Shown here one piece after another: positions 1 to 11,300 of a stretch of DNA of 64,000 nucleotides. Origin of the DNA: Eumeta japonica (taxonomy: Eukaryota; Arthropoda; Insecta; Lepidoptera; Psychidae); assembly GCA_005406025.1 (NCBI GenBank), contig BGZK01000743.1, positions 232,576-296,575 of the forward strand, written 5' to 3'. Under the pieces are notes generated by a model. That model did not search any database and was not told where the DNA came from. It saw only the letters and a list, made by a program, of their open reading frames with translations. Each line of letters begins with the position of its first letter. The stretch's first letter is position 1. Made by a program: the position numbers and the translations under genes.

Positions 1-1433
1 ATTCATAAATAAATAAATTATTGCTTTTTAGTATACAGACACTTAAAATTATTTTAATTTTCAATAATTGTAAATAATATCCAGCCTTCTTACGTTAGTA
101 ACGTAATATATAAAAACACTTCAAATAACTCGAAAGCAACCGAGTTATTTAGACGACAAATTCAGAATGTCTGTAATCGTCGTAATCAATGTGAAATGTC
201 GAGGCTTCCATATTCAGTTGTATTATAGCGTTATGGCGACGCCTCGGCCCGAGCCAGCGGTCGCAAAGCCGCGAGCAGGAACAGGAGTACAGCTCGGTTG
301 ATCGCGAAGTTTCGCTTCGACAACGAAACGGCAATTGTAATTCATGTAACATAATTTCACCTTTAACGTGAACTCTTAGGTGTTATATTCGTTTGCGGAT
401 TCTTGTGTTATATCATTATGTAAATAACAATGCATTTCGATCAGCGGAGATTTCCGATTATACCCGAATAAAAACGTTTTGCATCATTCCACGTGTCCGT
501 TAAATATAGAAGCGTTGTGAGTGTAATTGAATTTATGCTAAGTTAGTGTAGTGGTATTTAGAGACGAATTGATTGTTATTCTATTTATTTATCAGAAGTT
601 TGTTAATGAAATTAGAAGATAGAAATTTTGCTTTTCCTTGCATATTTTAGCTGAATTATTTGCAAGCAGATATTACCTCGCTTTACTACAAAATAAACAG
701 AGTTGATATAGACGTCGTTATTCGCGAAGTTCAATCGATATTAAATTGGTTTGAGAGTAATTTCATTATTAAGTTTGACGAAATTTACAGACAGTCACTG
801 ATATAAGTGAGCCTCCACGAAACGCCGACGTCTATTTAGCTCAGAATCAAACTTAAAACGCGAGTATAAACGTATTTTCATCGAAATTGCAGATAATGTT
901 AAAAATCAAATTCAAACCAGATATAGTTCACTAAGCAATTTGTCGTTTTAGATTTACTAAGTAAGTCAAATACGATTTATTCGAACATTTCCTGAGGATA
1001 AACTAAATAATTTAAATTTATTATTTCCTGAATTTTGACATAAATGCATTAAAAATGAGTTAAAAGTATTATATTCTCGTCTCCTTAAAAGATTAGATAT
1101 GTACGAGTTATTTTTGCATTTAAAAAGATATCTAAAAGATACATTTCCTCAAATTTTAGCTTAAGTAATATCTGTTTAACTTCCGATAACAATTGCAGCA
1201 TGGGACGATTTTTCAGCTCTCAAACGCATTCATACGTACCTCAGGAATAGCCAGACAGTACAAAGGCTTTCAGATCTCGCGTTGTTATCTATAGAAAAAC
1301 ATTTACTGTTGCAAATCAAAATAGAAACCAAATTTTATGACTTGGTATTAGCTCATTTTCTCAAGAAAAATCGTAGATTACCACTAAATTTAAATAGCTT
1401 TTTATATCATTTAATTCATTTATCCACTGCGCT
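1..1433. other. AT-rich non-coding DNA, no gene seen
   Basis: No open frame of useful length with splice signals or a recognisable protein match was found on either strand. A 67-codon minus-strand frame at 149-352 has no family resemblance and I do not call it. The stretch lies upstream of the first receptor exon and may be flank or 5' intron of that gene. Confidence 0.5.
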
Positions 1434-1435
1434 GC

Positions 1436-1592
1436 TATAAATTCGACTAAAGAGCTTCATAGCTTTTCAAAGCTGCTTTATGCATGCTCGAAGTCTTTCC
1501 CGTTGCGTATTCTATCGTTGACTTCAAATAGCAAAGCGGCGAATGAAATATCTCCGCGATTATACCAGAGGGCGTTACTGAGCTCGGTAAGT
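1436..1592 (+). promoter_or_regulatory. Possible TATA box and non-coding first exon with a strong donor
   Basis: TATAAAT sits at 1436-1442 and a consensus donor (ctcg|gtaagt) has its GT at 1587-1588. The sequence between them has stops after every ATG, so any exon here would be 5' UTR, starting about 25-30 bases past the TATA. The idea that it starts the downstream Ig-like receptor transcript is inference only. AT-rich DNA produces TATA-like strings often. Confidence 0.18.
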
Positions 1593-2520
1593 AATAGTTA
1601 TATTTTTATTAATAATGTTTAATGTTGACAATTTTATAAGGTTCGGCTTCCCTTCATATTTTTCTCACCGCTCGCCACTGGTAGGTAGTAGCTAGGTCGT
1701 CAAGGTGAAAACCTATTAATTTCGACAACATTAAATAGCGTTTAATGTAACATAAATATAAAGCGAGCATAGTAATTTATTTATTGCAAAGAAATCATAT
1801 TTGTTAAATTTAAAATAACGATAACGGGCTATATAAACGTAAACGGTCAAGATCGATAACATTTTGTTTTTGTTTTAGAAATATTTGCATTCTTTATTTT
1901 GGATTACTTTTATTTTTGTTCATTTTTTTATTTAATGTAAGACAGGCATAACATTTGATCTAATATGATTATAATTAGGTTAACCAGGTTTTCTTAGTTA
2001 GGCATTTTGTAAAGTATTTCGCGGGCAATAAATACAACATTTATTAAGTAAGTAGTTCTTAGAGGTTTAGACTAGTTTATTTATATTCTGAATTGGCTTA
2101 TATTAACTTGCAGACAATTTTTTTAGGTGTTTTTTGTTTGTAATATTTTCCTTTTGTTTGTATACTTTATTTTACTGTTTAGTATATTACGCGTATTTTC
2201 ATCCAAATTTAAGATTTATTGCGGATAACATTGTTTAATATAAGTGAATTAATAGTTTTTTTTTGTTTTATATATTTTTCGACGGGCACTACTGGCATAC
2301 GAGGGTTCCTATTTATGTGTTTGGAATATCAAAAAGAAACAAACGCCTGTCATTTAAAATGGTTTTTTTTTCTTTTTAAAATATTTTCCATGATGATCGA
2401 TTCATTTTTGCATACACTAGAACCAATTTATATACCACTTTTTCCTTTCTCATTAAGCTATCTCCAAAACGTGCATTTTGTATTCATCAACGGCCACTTC
2501 GCGGCTCGCAAAATGTTGAT
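1593..2520. other. AT-rich non-coding DNA
   Basis: Only a 102-codon plus-strand frame (2219-2527) is open. It starts with a non-ATG codon, is rich in Phe, Ile and Leu because the DNA is T-rich, and has no splice context that would make it a signal-peptide exon. No gene is called. Confidence 0.4.
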
Positions 2521-2527
2521 CACGTAA

Positions 2528-2990
2528 TTAATTCTTCATGCATGGAAATAAATAAAAATCTTTGGGTGCCAAATCGGGGCTGTACGCCGGATGACTCATC
2601 AATTCGATCTTTTGACCTTCCAAAAATTTTTTCGCATCCAAATTTTCGTGTAATTTTTTGTGTATGCTAGTCATACTTATTATGCCCAGGGACGCTTTTA
2701 TCTTGAGATATGTAACGTGACGATATTGCATTATTAGTTCCCGCACAGCATCGATATTTAAAAGTACAACAAATGATTTTGAGCGACCTTCTCTAAATTT
2801 ATCAGACTGCCCACGATTTAATTCACTAAACCAGTGGTACACAGTGGTCTTTGATAGTGCTTCGTCCCCGAAAATCGAAATAAGTTGATAGATTCACTTT
2901 TTTGAATTAGCAGCCAACGCGGAAAATTATTATAAATCATCGTACGAAACTTTTGACGAATCAAATTCATGGTGATTAAAACACGCAATT
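2528..2990 (-). mobile_element. Mariner transposase fragment, internally deleted
   Basis: The minus-strand frame from 2842 to 2528 reads like the N-terminal DNA-binding part of a mariner (DD34D) transposase (YHWFSELNRGQSDKFREGR, then NIDAVRELI and TSIHKKLHENL). It jumps directly to the catalytic-domain segment YSPDLAPKDFYLFP. In full-length relatives about 100 residues with the first catalytic Asp lie between these blocks, so this copy has an internal deletion. Related sequence continues to about 2990 in other frames. No terminal inverted repeats were identified. Non-functional remnant. Confidence 0.8.
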
Positions 2991-3009
2991 TTCAAAATGA
3001 AGCCATAAT

Positions 3010-4247
3010 GGTAAAACACGGGCACGCTTGGATGATTTCCCTGAGTATCTATCCCAGTTTATGGAAGAACACGAGGCACTGTTGGCGTCCTTGGATGACT
3101 CTAAGCCTGAACATGAGACTGTTCTGACCAAGGTGAATGCGGATTTTCTCATAATTTTAGAATTATCGGATTCGATCAAACTATCCTTGTGTGACTTATA
3201 TGCGGAAGGGAATTGGAACGGGTTTGAGCTGGACCATCTCTGCCGACGACCGACACAATTTAGCAAGCGAGATCAGGAATGGCTGTCGCACATCAAAATG
3301 CTCAATAACAGTCTATTCGCGGACTGTTATCACGGCCAGTCAAAAATTTGCGTATTTCTTGTCCTGTCTTTTATCGAAACCAGTAGTTTTGGTACAGCAC
3401 TTGAACATTAGCAATGATTCTTATCTAATTGTGTGGGATTTATTAGTGTTGCTATCAAAACACTCGGCGGTTAGCGAAGGCTTTTTTCTCTGAAATCTTA
3501 AATGTCGAACGTAACGGGTGCCAAATATAAGTTGCGGATAGGTTTTCTCAACCCTCTCCTGATGGCTACGAAGTCACTGGAGAGGTCGAAACTTCCGGTT
3601 GTAGAGTGGCATACCTACTCTTCCTCATGGTGCCGTCTAAGCTTCCAACTGAGTTAAAAACACAGTGTAAGCAAAATACGGTATTGACTCTCGAGTGTTG
3701 CCAATATTAGACCAGCTCATAAAATTTCTCGAGGAGGAATTTCGACTCCTTGACAATATTCCACGAGATGTGCGGATATCGAGCGATAATGTGGATCGTT
3801 GGGTGACACCCGACCAGCGGGTGAGAGGCAGTGATCGCACAATTAAAACCCCTCCACTACTGCAGCAGGAATCGAACTCAAAACGACATCCGGCTGATGC
3901 TGTGGAGCGGAATCAAAAATAGTGCCCATTTTGTGGAGTGGGTGGTCATGTACTAACCTCACGTGGGTTCATTTTGTAACATAAATCCCGATAAGCAGGC
4001 GTTTGTAGCACAACGCGGATTGTGTTACACCTATCTCGGGAGATACTATACGCGGGAATTTGAACAGCCAGCCATTCTAGGCGGCACTGCGGGCTTACGC
4101 ACCCCAGGCGGGAGTGTGAGTAACACCCGAGGGAGGAGTAACTCCTTCCGGATTGATATAAGCGGAAGTCAGCGGGTGCACTCGAGATCACCTGCTCCCC
4201 AAGATTTAAATTATAAACGACTAAAAACTGTTTCCCCTAAACTATGA
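3010..4247 (+). pseudogene. BEL/Pao-type retrotransposon gag fragment
   Basis: Three broken plus-strand frames (about 3013-3411, 3695-3922 and 3963-4247) read as parts of a BEL/Pao Gag. The middle piece has LPILDQLIKFLEEEFRLLDN, like the end of the DUF1759 Gag domain. The next has CPFCGVGGHVLTS followed by AFVAQRGLCYTYLGRYYTRE, matching the paired zinc-knuckle area (QxFVxxxxLCxxCLxxxHxxxEC) with cysteines lost. No protease or polymerase follows, so it is an isolated 5' remnant. It is on the opposite strand to the larger BEL/Pao copy at 15.8-19 kb and need not be the same family. Confidence 0.6.
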
Positions 4248-5182
4248 ACAACTAACTGATACAGTGTAGGGGATACGCAGAGCAGACGTCATACGGAATT
4301 GCTTACCGGCTATTATTGAAAGTTTAAATAAATTGCCATAACAAAAAACTTACTCGCGGACGAGTGAAATGTAGGAAAAACGCGGGTCAGTGCAGGACTA
4401 ATATATTTATATACAAAGAATACAATTTACGGCAGTGAAACAATAATAGACAACAGTGCCACTCAATGATCGCGGCTACAGCGCCCAGACACTTAGAACG
4501 AGCGTCAACGAAAACCAGGTGAACCCTAAACTGACTATAGCTCAGGATGTCCGGGCGCATATAGTTTATAAAGAAGAAAGAGATCAGACTTAATAGTTTG
4601 ATTAAATCAGGTGTTAAAGTAAAATTTTGTAAGCAATGGTCTGATTTTGATATAGAATACAATTTATATGTAGCCACCCACCGGTCTCCCGTTATATAAA
4701 ATTATTTCAGCCATGAGGTAAAGTGAACCTCATTGTGCTAAATAAACGTTTTGTACTTGTGAATAAATAAAATGCTTAAATAACATTTGTATCGGGACTT
4801 AGACTTTCAAAATCTAATATGAAAATACAAATACTAATGTTAGTGTATAAAAAAAAATTGGTTTCATAATTCTACAGTAATGAAGTGCACAAAATAAATA
4901 TTTTCATTCTATGTAGTTATAAAGCAAAGTGTAAATGCTTGAGATTTTTTGTTATAAATGTCATTACTTTTTCAGTAATGACATAACAAATTAATTTTTA
5001 CTCTAAATATAGTACATATATTTCTATTGAGTTAAAAGAAATACTAATTGGTAGAGCGCATTATTTCAATACTGCAGGTCGTGTAATATTGAAATTGTGT
5101 CAAATTGTTTTAGGAACTGTCATATTCCTGTCACTAAAAATACCCTCGATACGAACTGATACATCTTCTTACTTTTGCTCAG
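4248..5182. other. Non-coding DNA upstream of the first receptor exon
   Basis: AT-rich, no supported exon. The frame of exon A1 stays open leftward to about 4987 but has no ATG. It encodes a hydrophobic run (IVLGTVIFLSL) at about 5104-5136 that looks like a signal peptide. With no start codon, and a strong splice acceptor at 5182, I treat this as intron. Confidence 0.4.
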
Positions 5183-5332
5183 GAGTAAACCATATGTGGT
5201 TGTCGGGGTCCGTGAACACAATCAACCATCTAACGGAGTTCTGCTATGACGAGGGTGTCGAGTTCTATGTCACGTGCCAATCCTACCACGAAGCTTTCAG
5301 AGCCACTCAAGAAGTAATGTGGCGCCTTTACG
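5183..5332 (+). CDS. Exon A1: first half of Ig-like domain 1
   Basis: Acceptor after a long pyrimidine run (cttcttacttttgctcag) at 5182; donor g|gtaagt with GT at 5333. Both ends are phase 1. The 49 full codons begin VNHMWLSGSVNT and end VMWRLY. Cys is at residues 20 and 31 and Trp at 46. Residue 31 (YVTC) would be the B-strand Cys and MWRLY the C strand. It aligns without gaps with A2 (20988) and A3 (31683) up to the Cys. I chose this start over an earlier AG at 5077 because its pyrimidine tract is far better and its length and phase match the sister exons. Confidence 0.75.
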
Positions 5333-8300
5333 GTAAGTGGCAATTCCGAATTGTTCTGTAAAGCTGACGTCAGATAAAAGCAGACTAACCTTACGCCACA
5401 AAACATTAAGTAATAGTCCGACATCATAAAAGGTTGTCCTTTCACCTACACATCTATATTTATTAAGGACTTGTGCATTTGGAGCATATTTTTGGGGAAA
5501 TACACACACATACACGCGTTTATCTGTGTTTGCGTGGGTGCTTGCACGAGTGTGTGCGTGCGTGCATGCTCGCGTGTGTGTTTGTGTGTGTGTTCAATGT
5601 TTTGAACACAAAATCCATATCAGTTTATTGAACTCACGTATTTTTTGCTAAAATAGCTGATTTACTGATTTAGGCCCTTCCTGCACTGCAAAATAAAATT
5701 CGCGTGAAAATAAATCCGTGCCGCCTCGCGTTCAATTTGCATTAAGTCATAGATTTTTTCCTCAAACATTTTTAACCGCCAGTGTTTAGCAAACGCTCTC
5801 TGTAATGTTGACGACAAGCTTGAAATTCTTAAGACTTTTTTAGAAGTTCCGCTGACATTTTCTTAATAAGAACATTGTTAGTTAGTTTTCTTCGTTAGTA
5901 TTGAATAAAGTAAAATATTACATTTGACGAAAATAAAATAATAAACTATATACTTAAATTTGAAAGCTTACAATTTTTTTCCCGGAAACTAAGCGTTTCC
6001 GTCAAAGTTTATAGAACAAAAGTTGTTCAGTTTGACCACCTGTAGATCTGACCAGGTAGATCAAATTCCAAAAAATTTGTACCACTCTGTATGTTTATGT
6101 ATATGTACGTGTACAACATGATTTCAATTATATAAGAAAATAGAAAACACTTTGTACCATATCAGCAATGGAGTGGATTTTGCATATTTTTTTACTACTT
6201 TTGACTTATATAATTTTGAAAACTTGGTCATATTATGTACGTACTACTAACTGGCAGCAGCGAGTGGTGCATTTTAATGTAGCCGCAGCCCGCGCCGCTA
6301 TTCGCTCGTTGCGAGTTATTCTGTCATTCCGCGCGTGGACAAGGTATTGCTGTCTTTTTTTTAAAAACCACAAGGTTGCACCTGCACTCGCGCATCGGAA
6401 CGGCGACGGCCGTGACCTTAGTGTGTCGATGATTCGCGTTGACCCGTCTTGTAGGTTTGCTATTTAATACTTACATCGCGCGTTTTAATAATAGCGTACC
6501 GATACTCAAACATCCGATACATGGAAATGGTGCGAACACTTGCAATATGCAATGATAACGTTTCAGAATCAGCGCGTGTCTATCGTAAACGGTGCAGAAT
6601 AAGTATAAATTGGAACATTTGTTGGACGATTTGAGGGATGCTTGCTAGTAGCCACTGAAGAGTTTCACTGCCTATCTTCAGCTTCCATTGCCCGTTTCCG
6701 CGATTTCGGAAAATTTAGAACTCCGACTCCGTAGATCGTGGCGTAAATATTATTAATGTGGAACCACAAAAGACATTTTGAGATTATTCGCGAAAAATTC
6801 CGAAATTAGCAGCTGCCAAGTGGCTACAGTTTTTGGTTGTTGTCAAGCTTAAACGATTGAAAGTGATTTGCGTAAACGTGCTCGATTATGAATTCAACAA
6901 TGCGAAAAGCATTTTTAAAGTAGACTGCAGTATGTTTAAATACTCAGGTAAGCAGTGAAATATTCATTTCTCATTATGAATTTAAGATTACACATTATTT
7001 GGTACGTTTGTTACGTAACATTACCTATTAACTTACAGAACTAAGTAAGTATTGGGATAATTAAAACAAGCATTTATAAATGTTATAATTTGTATAGCGG
7101 ATTATAATTATAACTATAACCTTGCTAATGAGAGTGGCTCGCAAGAATGGGTGCTGTTAGCACATGGGGTGGGTGACACGTCTTTGTACAAAAATGGGAC
7201 AAGTCAATATAATTTATAACTTAAATATAACATTATGAATTCTATTATTTCACCAAATAATTTAAAAATATGTTTCCTAGATTGGGTGTTTAGGTCTTAC
7301 ATAGGCAGTATAATAAAAATTACGTTGTATATATAGTCTATATATCCCGCTAAAGCTGTTGCGTTTGCACAGACTAAAGACTAAAGACTAACGAAAGCAA
7401 GACTTTCTGCAGGAGTTGTGGCGTTCATTTTCGGAATTAGAATTCGTACTATCAATATTAGACCAAATGCCTGGAAGATACAGTTTTATTCCTACATCAC
7501 GACTAACAGCTATTTTATTAAGCAAATTGATATCACATTTGTTATATGTTTTAAGGACGATCAAACAATTCCTACATTCATTTAGTACAAATAACCGCAT
7601 ATCTATTATAGATACATAATTTCCATTGTCTTTCCAACACTAAACCGAATTACATCTGGACTTATACTTACTTATCCAAGTAAAAAGAATCGCAAAAAAG
7701 ACTGCTACAGAGAGTTAGTTAAATATTTGCTTGAAATATTTTCTATTTTCACGATTTCATTACAAAAAGAATAACACTCGTGCTTTAAGTTACCGCCATC
7801 GGGTCGGGAGTGTTTAAACCAGGTATGGGCAACCTTTTACTTGTTGTGACCCAAACTTTAGTGTGCAAATACCTTCGCGGTCCGGTTTCAAAAAGTAGTG
7901 CATTTTTAGGTTATGTTTTAAAATAGTGTTCATAATTTTTAGCCATAGATATAAGAAATTAAATTTTTCAAAATGTCTCGTGGGCGGGATCAAATTTTAC
8001 AGCGGACCGGTGGTTGCCCACATATGGTTCAAACTTTTTCCTTTTCATGGAACGTAGACGCAGATAAGAAGGCCGTGCGCGACGAAGTTGGGATCACCGA
8101 GGGGTATCAACCATTGCCAAAGGAGCCCGCCCACCGTTCACAAGTAACAATGAGTCTCACCAAGAAACATGACGATTGGTTGTTAAAATGCTACGGCTAC
8201 GATTCGATTGACGACGGCTTTTTTATCATTGTTTATGAATCTACAGCAGTCCGGTTCCGCATGAGGCGAGACGACGTATGCCAAGGTCAGTCACATATTT

Positions 8301-11300
8301 ATGTACATAATATTCGCTTTTATAAATATCAGTGTGACGTTGATTGCTGTGATAACAGACCCAATCTTTCAGTAGTAAAAAGTAATAAGCGCCAAATTGG
8401 TCTTTGCATGAGTCATAGTTTGTGCAATAGTACGGCATTATTTAGCACTGCTAAATAATGCCGTATTGATAATGCCGTATAAATAATGCCGTATGCCGTT
8501 TGGGTGGACCTTCTAGTCAAAATTACTCTAACGATATTTAAAAAGTTTCACTCAAATTAGAATTTCATAAAATTGGTATAGCCATGCACTAGTCTCGTAT
8601 TCATCACAAGCTCCGGTCTCATGCCCTCCGCCCGTGAGCGGAAAATTGGGTGTCAGGAGTCACGGCGCGGCGTAACGGCGCGAGGAGGTTAATTATTGAC
8701 GATTACTCATAAATTGTTAGCATTTTATGCATTCATCCCAAGCTCCGGCCTCATGCCCTCCGCCCGTGTGCGGTAAATCGGGTGTCAGGAGTCACGGCGC
8801 GGCGTAACGGCGCGGAGGTTAATTATTGACGATTACTCATAAATTGTTACCATTTTATGCATTCATCCCAAGCTCCGGCCTCATGCCCTCCGCCCGTGTG
8901 CGGTAAATCGGTGTCAGGAACGGCGCGCGTAACGGCGCGAGGAGGTTAATTATTGACGATTACTCATAAATTGTTACCATTTGCATTCATCCCAAGCTCC
9001 GGCCTCATGCCCCACCGCCCGTATGCGGTAAATCGGGTGTCAGGAGTCACGGCGCGCGTAACGGCGCGAGGAGGTTAATTATTGACGATTACTCATAAAT
9101 TGTTACCATTTTATGCATTCATCCCAAGCTCCGGCCTCATGCCCTCCGCCCGTGTGCGGTAAATCAGGTGTCAGAGTCACGGCGCGCGTAACGGCGCGAG
9201 GAGGTTAATTATTGACGATTACTCATAAATTGTTACCATTTTATGCATTCATCCCAAGCTCCGGCCTCATGCCCTCCGCCCGTGTGCGGTAAATCGGGTG
9301 TCAGGAGTCACGGCGCGCGTAACGGCGCGAGGAGGTTAATTATTGACGATTACTCATAAATTGTTACCATTTTATGCATTCATCCCAAGCTCCGGCCTCA
9401 TGCCCTCCGCCCGTGTGCGGTAAATCGGGTGTAAGGAGTCACGGCGCGGCGTAACGGCGCGAGGAGGATAATTATTGACGATTACTCATAAATTGTTACC
9501 ATTTTATGCATTCATCCCAAGCTCCGGCCTCATGCCCACCGCTCGTGTGCGGTAAATCGGGTGTCAGGAGTCACGGCGCGGCGTAACGGCGCGAGGAGGT
9601 TAATTATTGACGATTACTCATAAATTGTTACCATTTTATGCATTCATCCCAAGCTCCGGCCTCATGCCCTCCGCCCGTGTGCGGTAAATCGGGTGTCAGG
9701 AGTCACGGCGCGGCGTAACGGCGCGAGGAGGATAATTATTGACGATTACTCATAAATTGTTACCATTTCATGCATTCATCCCAAGCTCCGGCCTCATGCC
9801 CTCCGCCCGTGTGCGGTAAATCGGGTGTCAGGAGTCACGGCGCGGCGTAACGGCGCGAGGAGGATAATTATTGACGATTACTCATAAATTGTTACCATTT
9901 CATGCATTCATCCCAAGCTCCGGCCTCATGCCCTCCGCCCGTGTGCGGTAAATCGGGTGTCAGGAGTCACGGCGCGGCGTAACGGCGCGAGGAGGTTAAT
10001 TATTGACGATTACTCATAAATTGTTACCATTTTATGCATTCATCCCAAGCTCCGGCCTCATGCCCTCCGCCCGTGTACGGTAAATCGGGTGTCAGGAGTC
10101 ACGGCGCGGCGTAACGGCGCGAGGAGGTTAATTATTGACGATTACTCATAAATTGTTACCATTTTATGCATTCATCCCAAGCTCCGGCCTCATGCCCTCC
10201 GCCCGTGTGCGGTAAATCGGGTGTCAGGAGTCACGGCGCGGCGTAACGGCGCGAGGAGGATAATTATTGACGATTACTCATAAATTGTTACCATTTTATG
10301 CATTCATCCCAAGCTCCGGCCTCATGCCCTCCGCCCGTGTACGGTAAATCGGGTGTCAGGAGTCACGGCGCGGCGTAACGGCGCGAGGAGGATAATTATT
10401 GACGATTACTCATAAATTGTTACCGTTTTATGCATTCATCCCAAGCTCCGGCCTCATGCCCTCCGCCCGTGTACGGTAAATCGGGTGTCAGGAGTCACGG
10501 CGCGGCGTAACGGCGCGAGGAGGATAATTATTGACGATTACTCATAAATTGTTACCATTTTATGCATTCATCCCAAGCTCCGGCCTCATGCCCACCGCCC
10601 GTATGCGGTAAATCGGGTGTCAGGAGTCACGGCGCGGCGTAACGGCGCGAGGATAATTAATGACGATTACTCATAAATTGTTACCGTTTTATGCATTCAT
10701 CCCAAGCTCCGGCCTCATGCCCTCCGCCCGTATACGGTAAATCGGGTGTCAGAGTCACGGCGCGGCGTAACGGCGCGAGGAGGATAATTATTGACGATTA
10801 CTCATAAATTGTTACCATTTTATGCATTCATCCCAAGCTCCGGCCTCATGCCCACCGCCCGTATGCGGTAAATCGGGTATCAGGAGTCACGGCGCGGCGT
10901 AACGGCGCGAGGAGGATAATTATTGACGATTACTCATAAATTGTTACCATTTTATGCATTCATCCCAAGCTCCGGCCTCATGCCCTCCGCCCGTGTACGG
11001 TAAATCGGGTGTCAGGAGTCACGGCGCGGCGTAACGGCGCGAGGAGGATAATTATTGATGATTACTCATAAATTGTTACCATTCATTACAGGGTCGATGA
11101 AAGTATATATACAAAAGTATGGTTTCTGTTTTTGGAAAGCGTTTGCGCAATACCTATTTTTAAAGTTGAAATACATTCCTGTCATCTCTCGGACAGAACA
11201 CGTTATAAGGCCTATAAGTACTTTGTTCAATTCTAAAAAATAATATAATCTTATGACGAATTGGGTTATATGCTAAATCCAGTCTTAAAATGCATATACC

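Noticed and set aside
2219..2527. ORF with hydrophobic N-terminus
   Set aside because: Non-ATG start in T-rich DNA, no donor of fitting phase, no homologue recognised.
5089..5182. Hydrophobic run before exon A1 as its signal peptide
   Set aside because: No ATG in frame back to a stop near 4984, and a much stronger acceptor lies at 5182.
6168..6467. Signal-peptide-like ORF (MEWILHIFLLLL) as the receptor start
   Set aside because: Lies after exon A1, has no donor in phase 1 after the hydrophobic part, and continues into low-quality Arg-rich sequence.
8592..11083. CRISPR-like array
   Set aside because: No spacers; it is a head-to-tail eukaryotic satellite and the whole 132-bp unit repeats.
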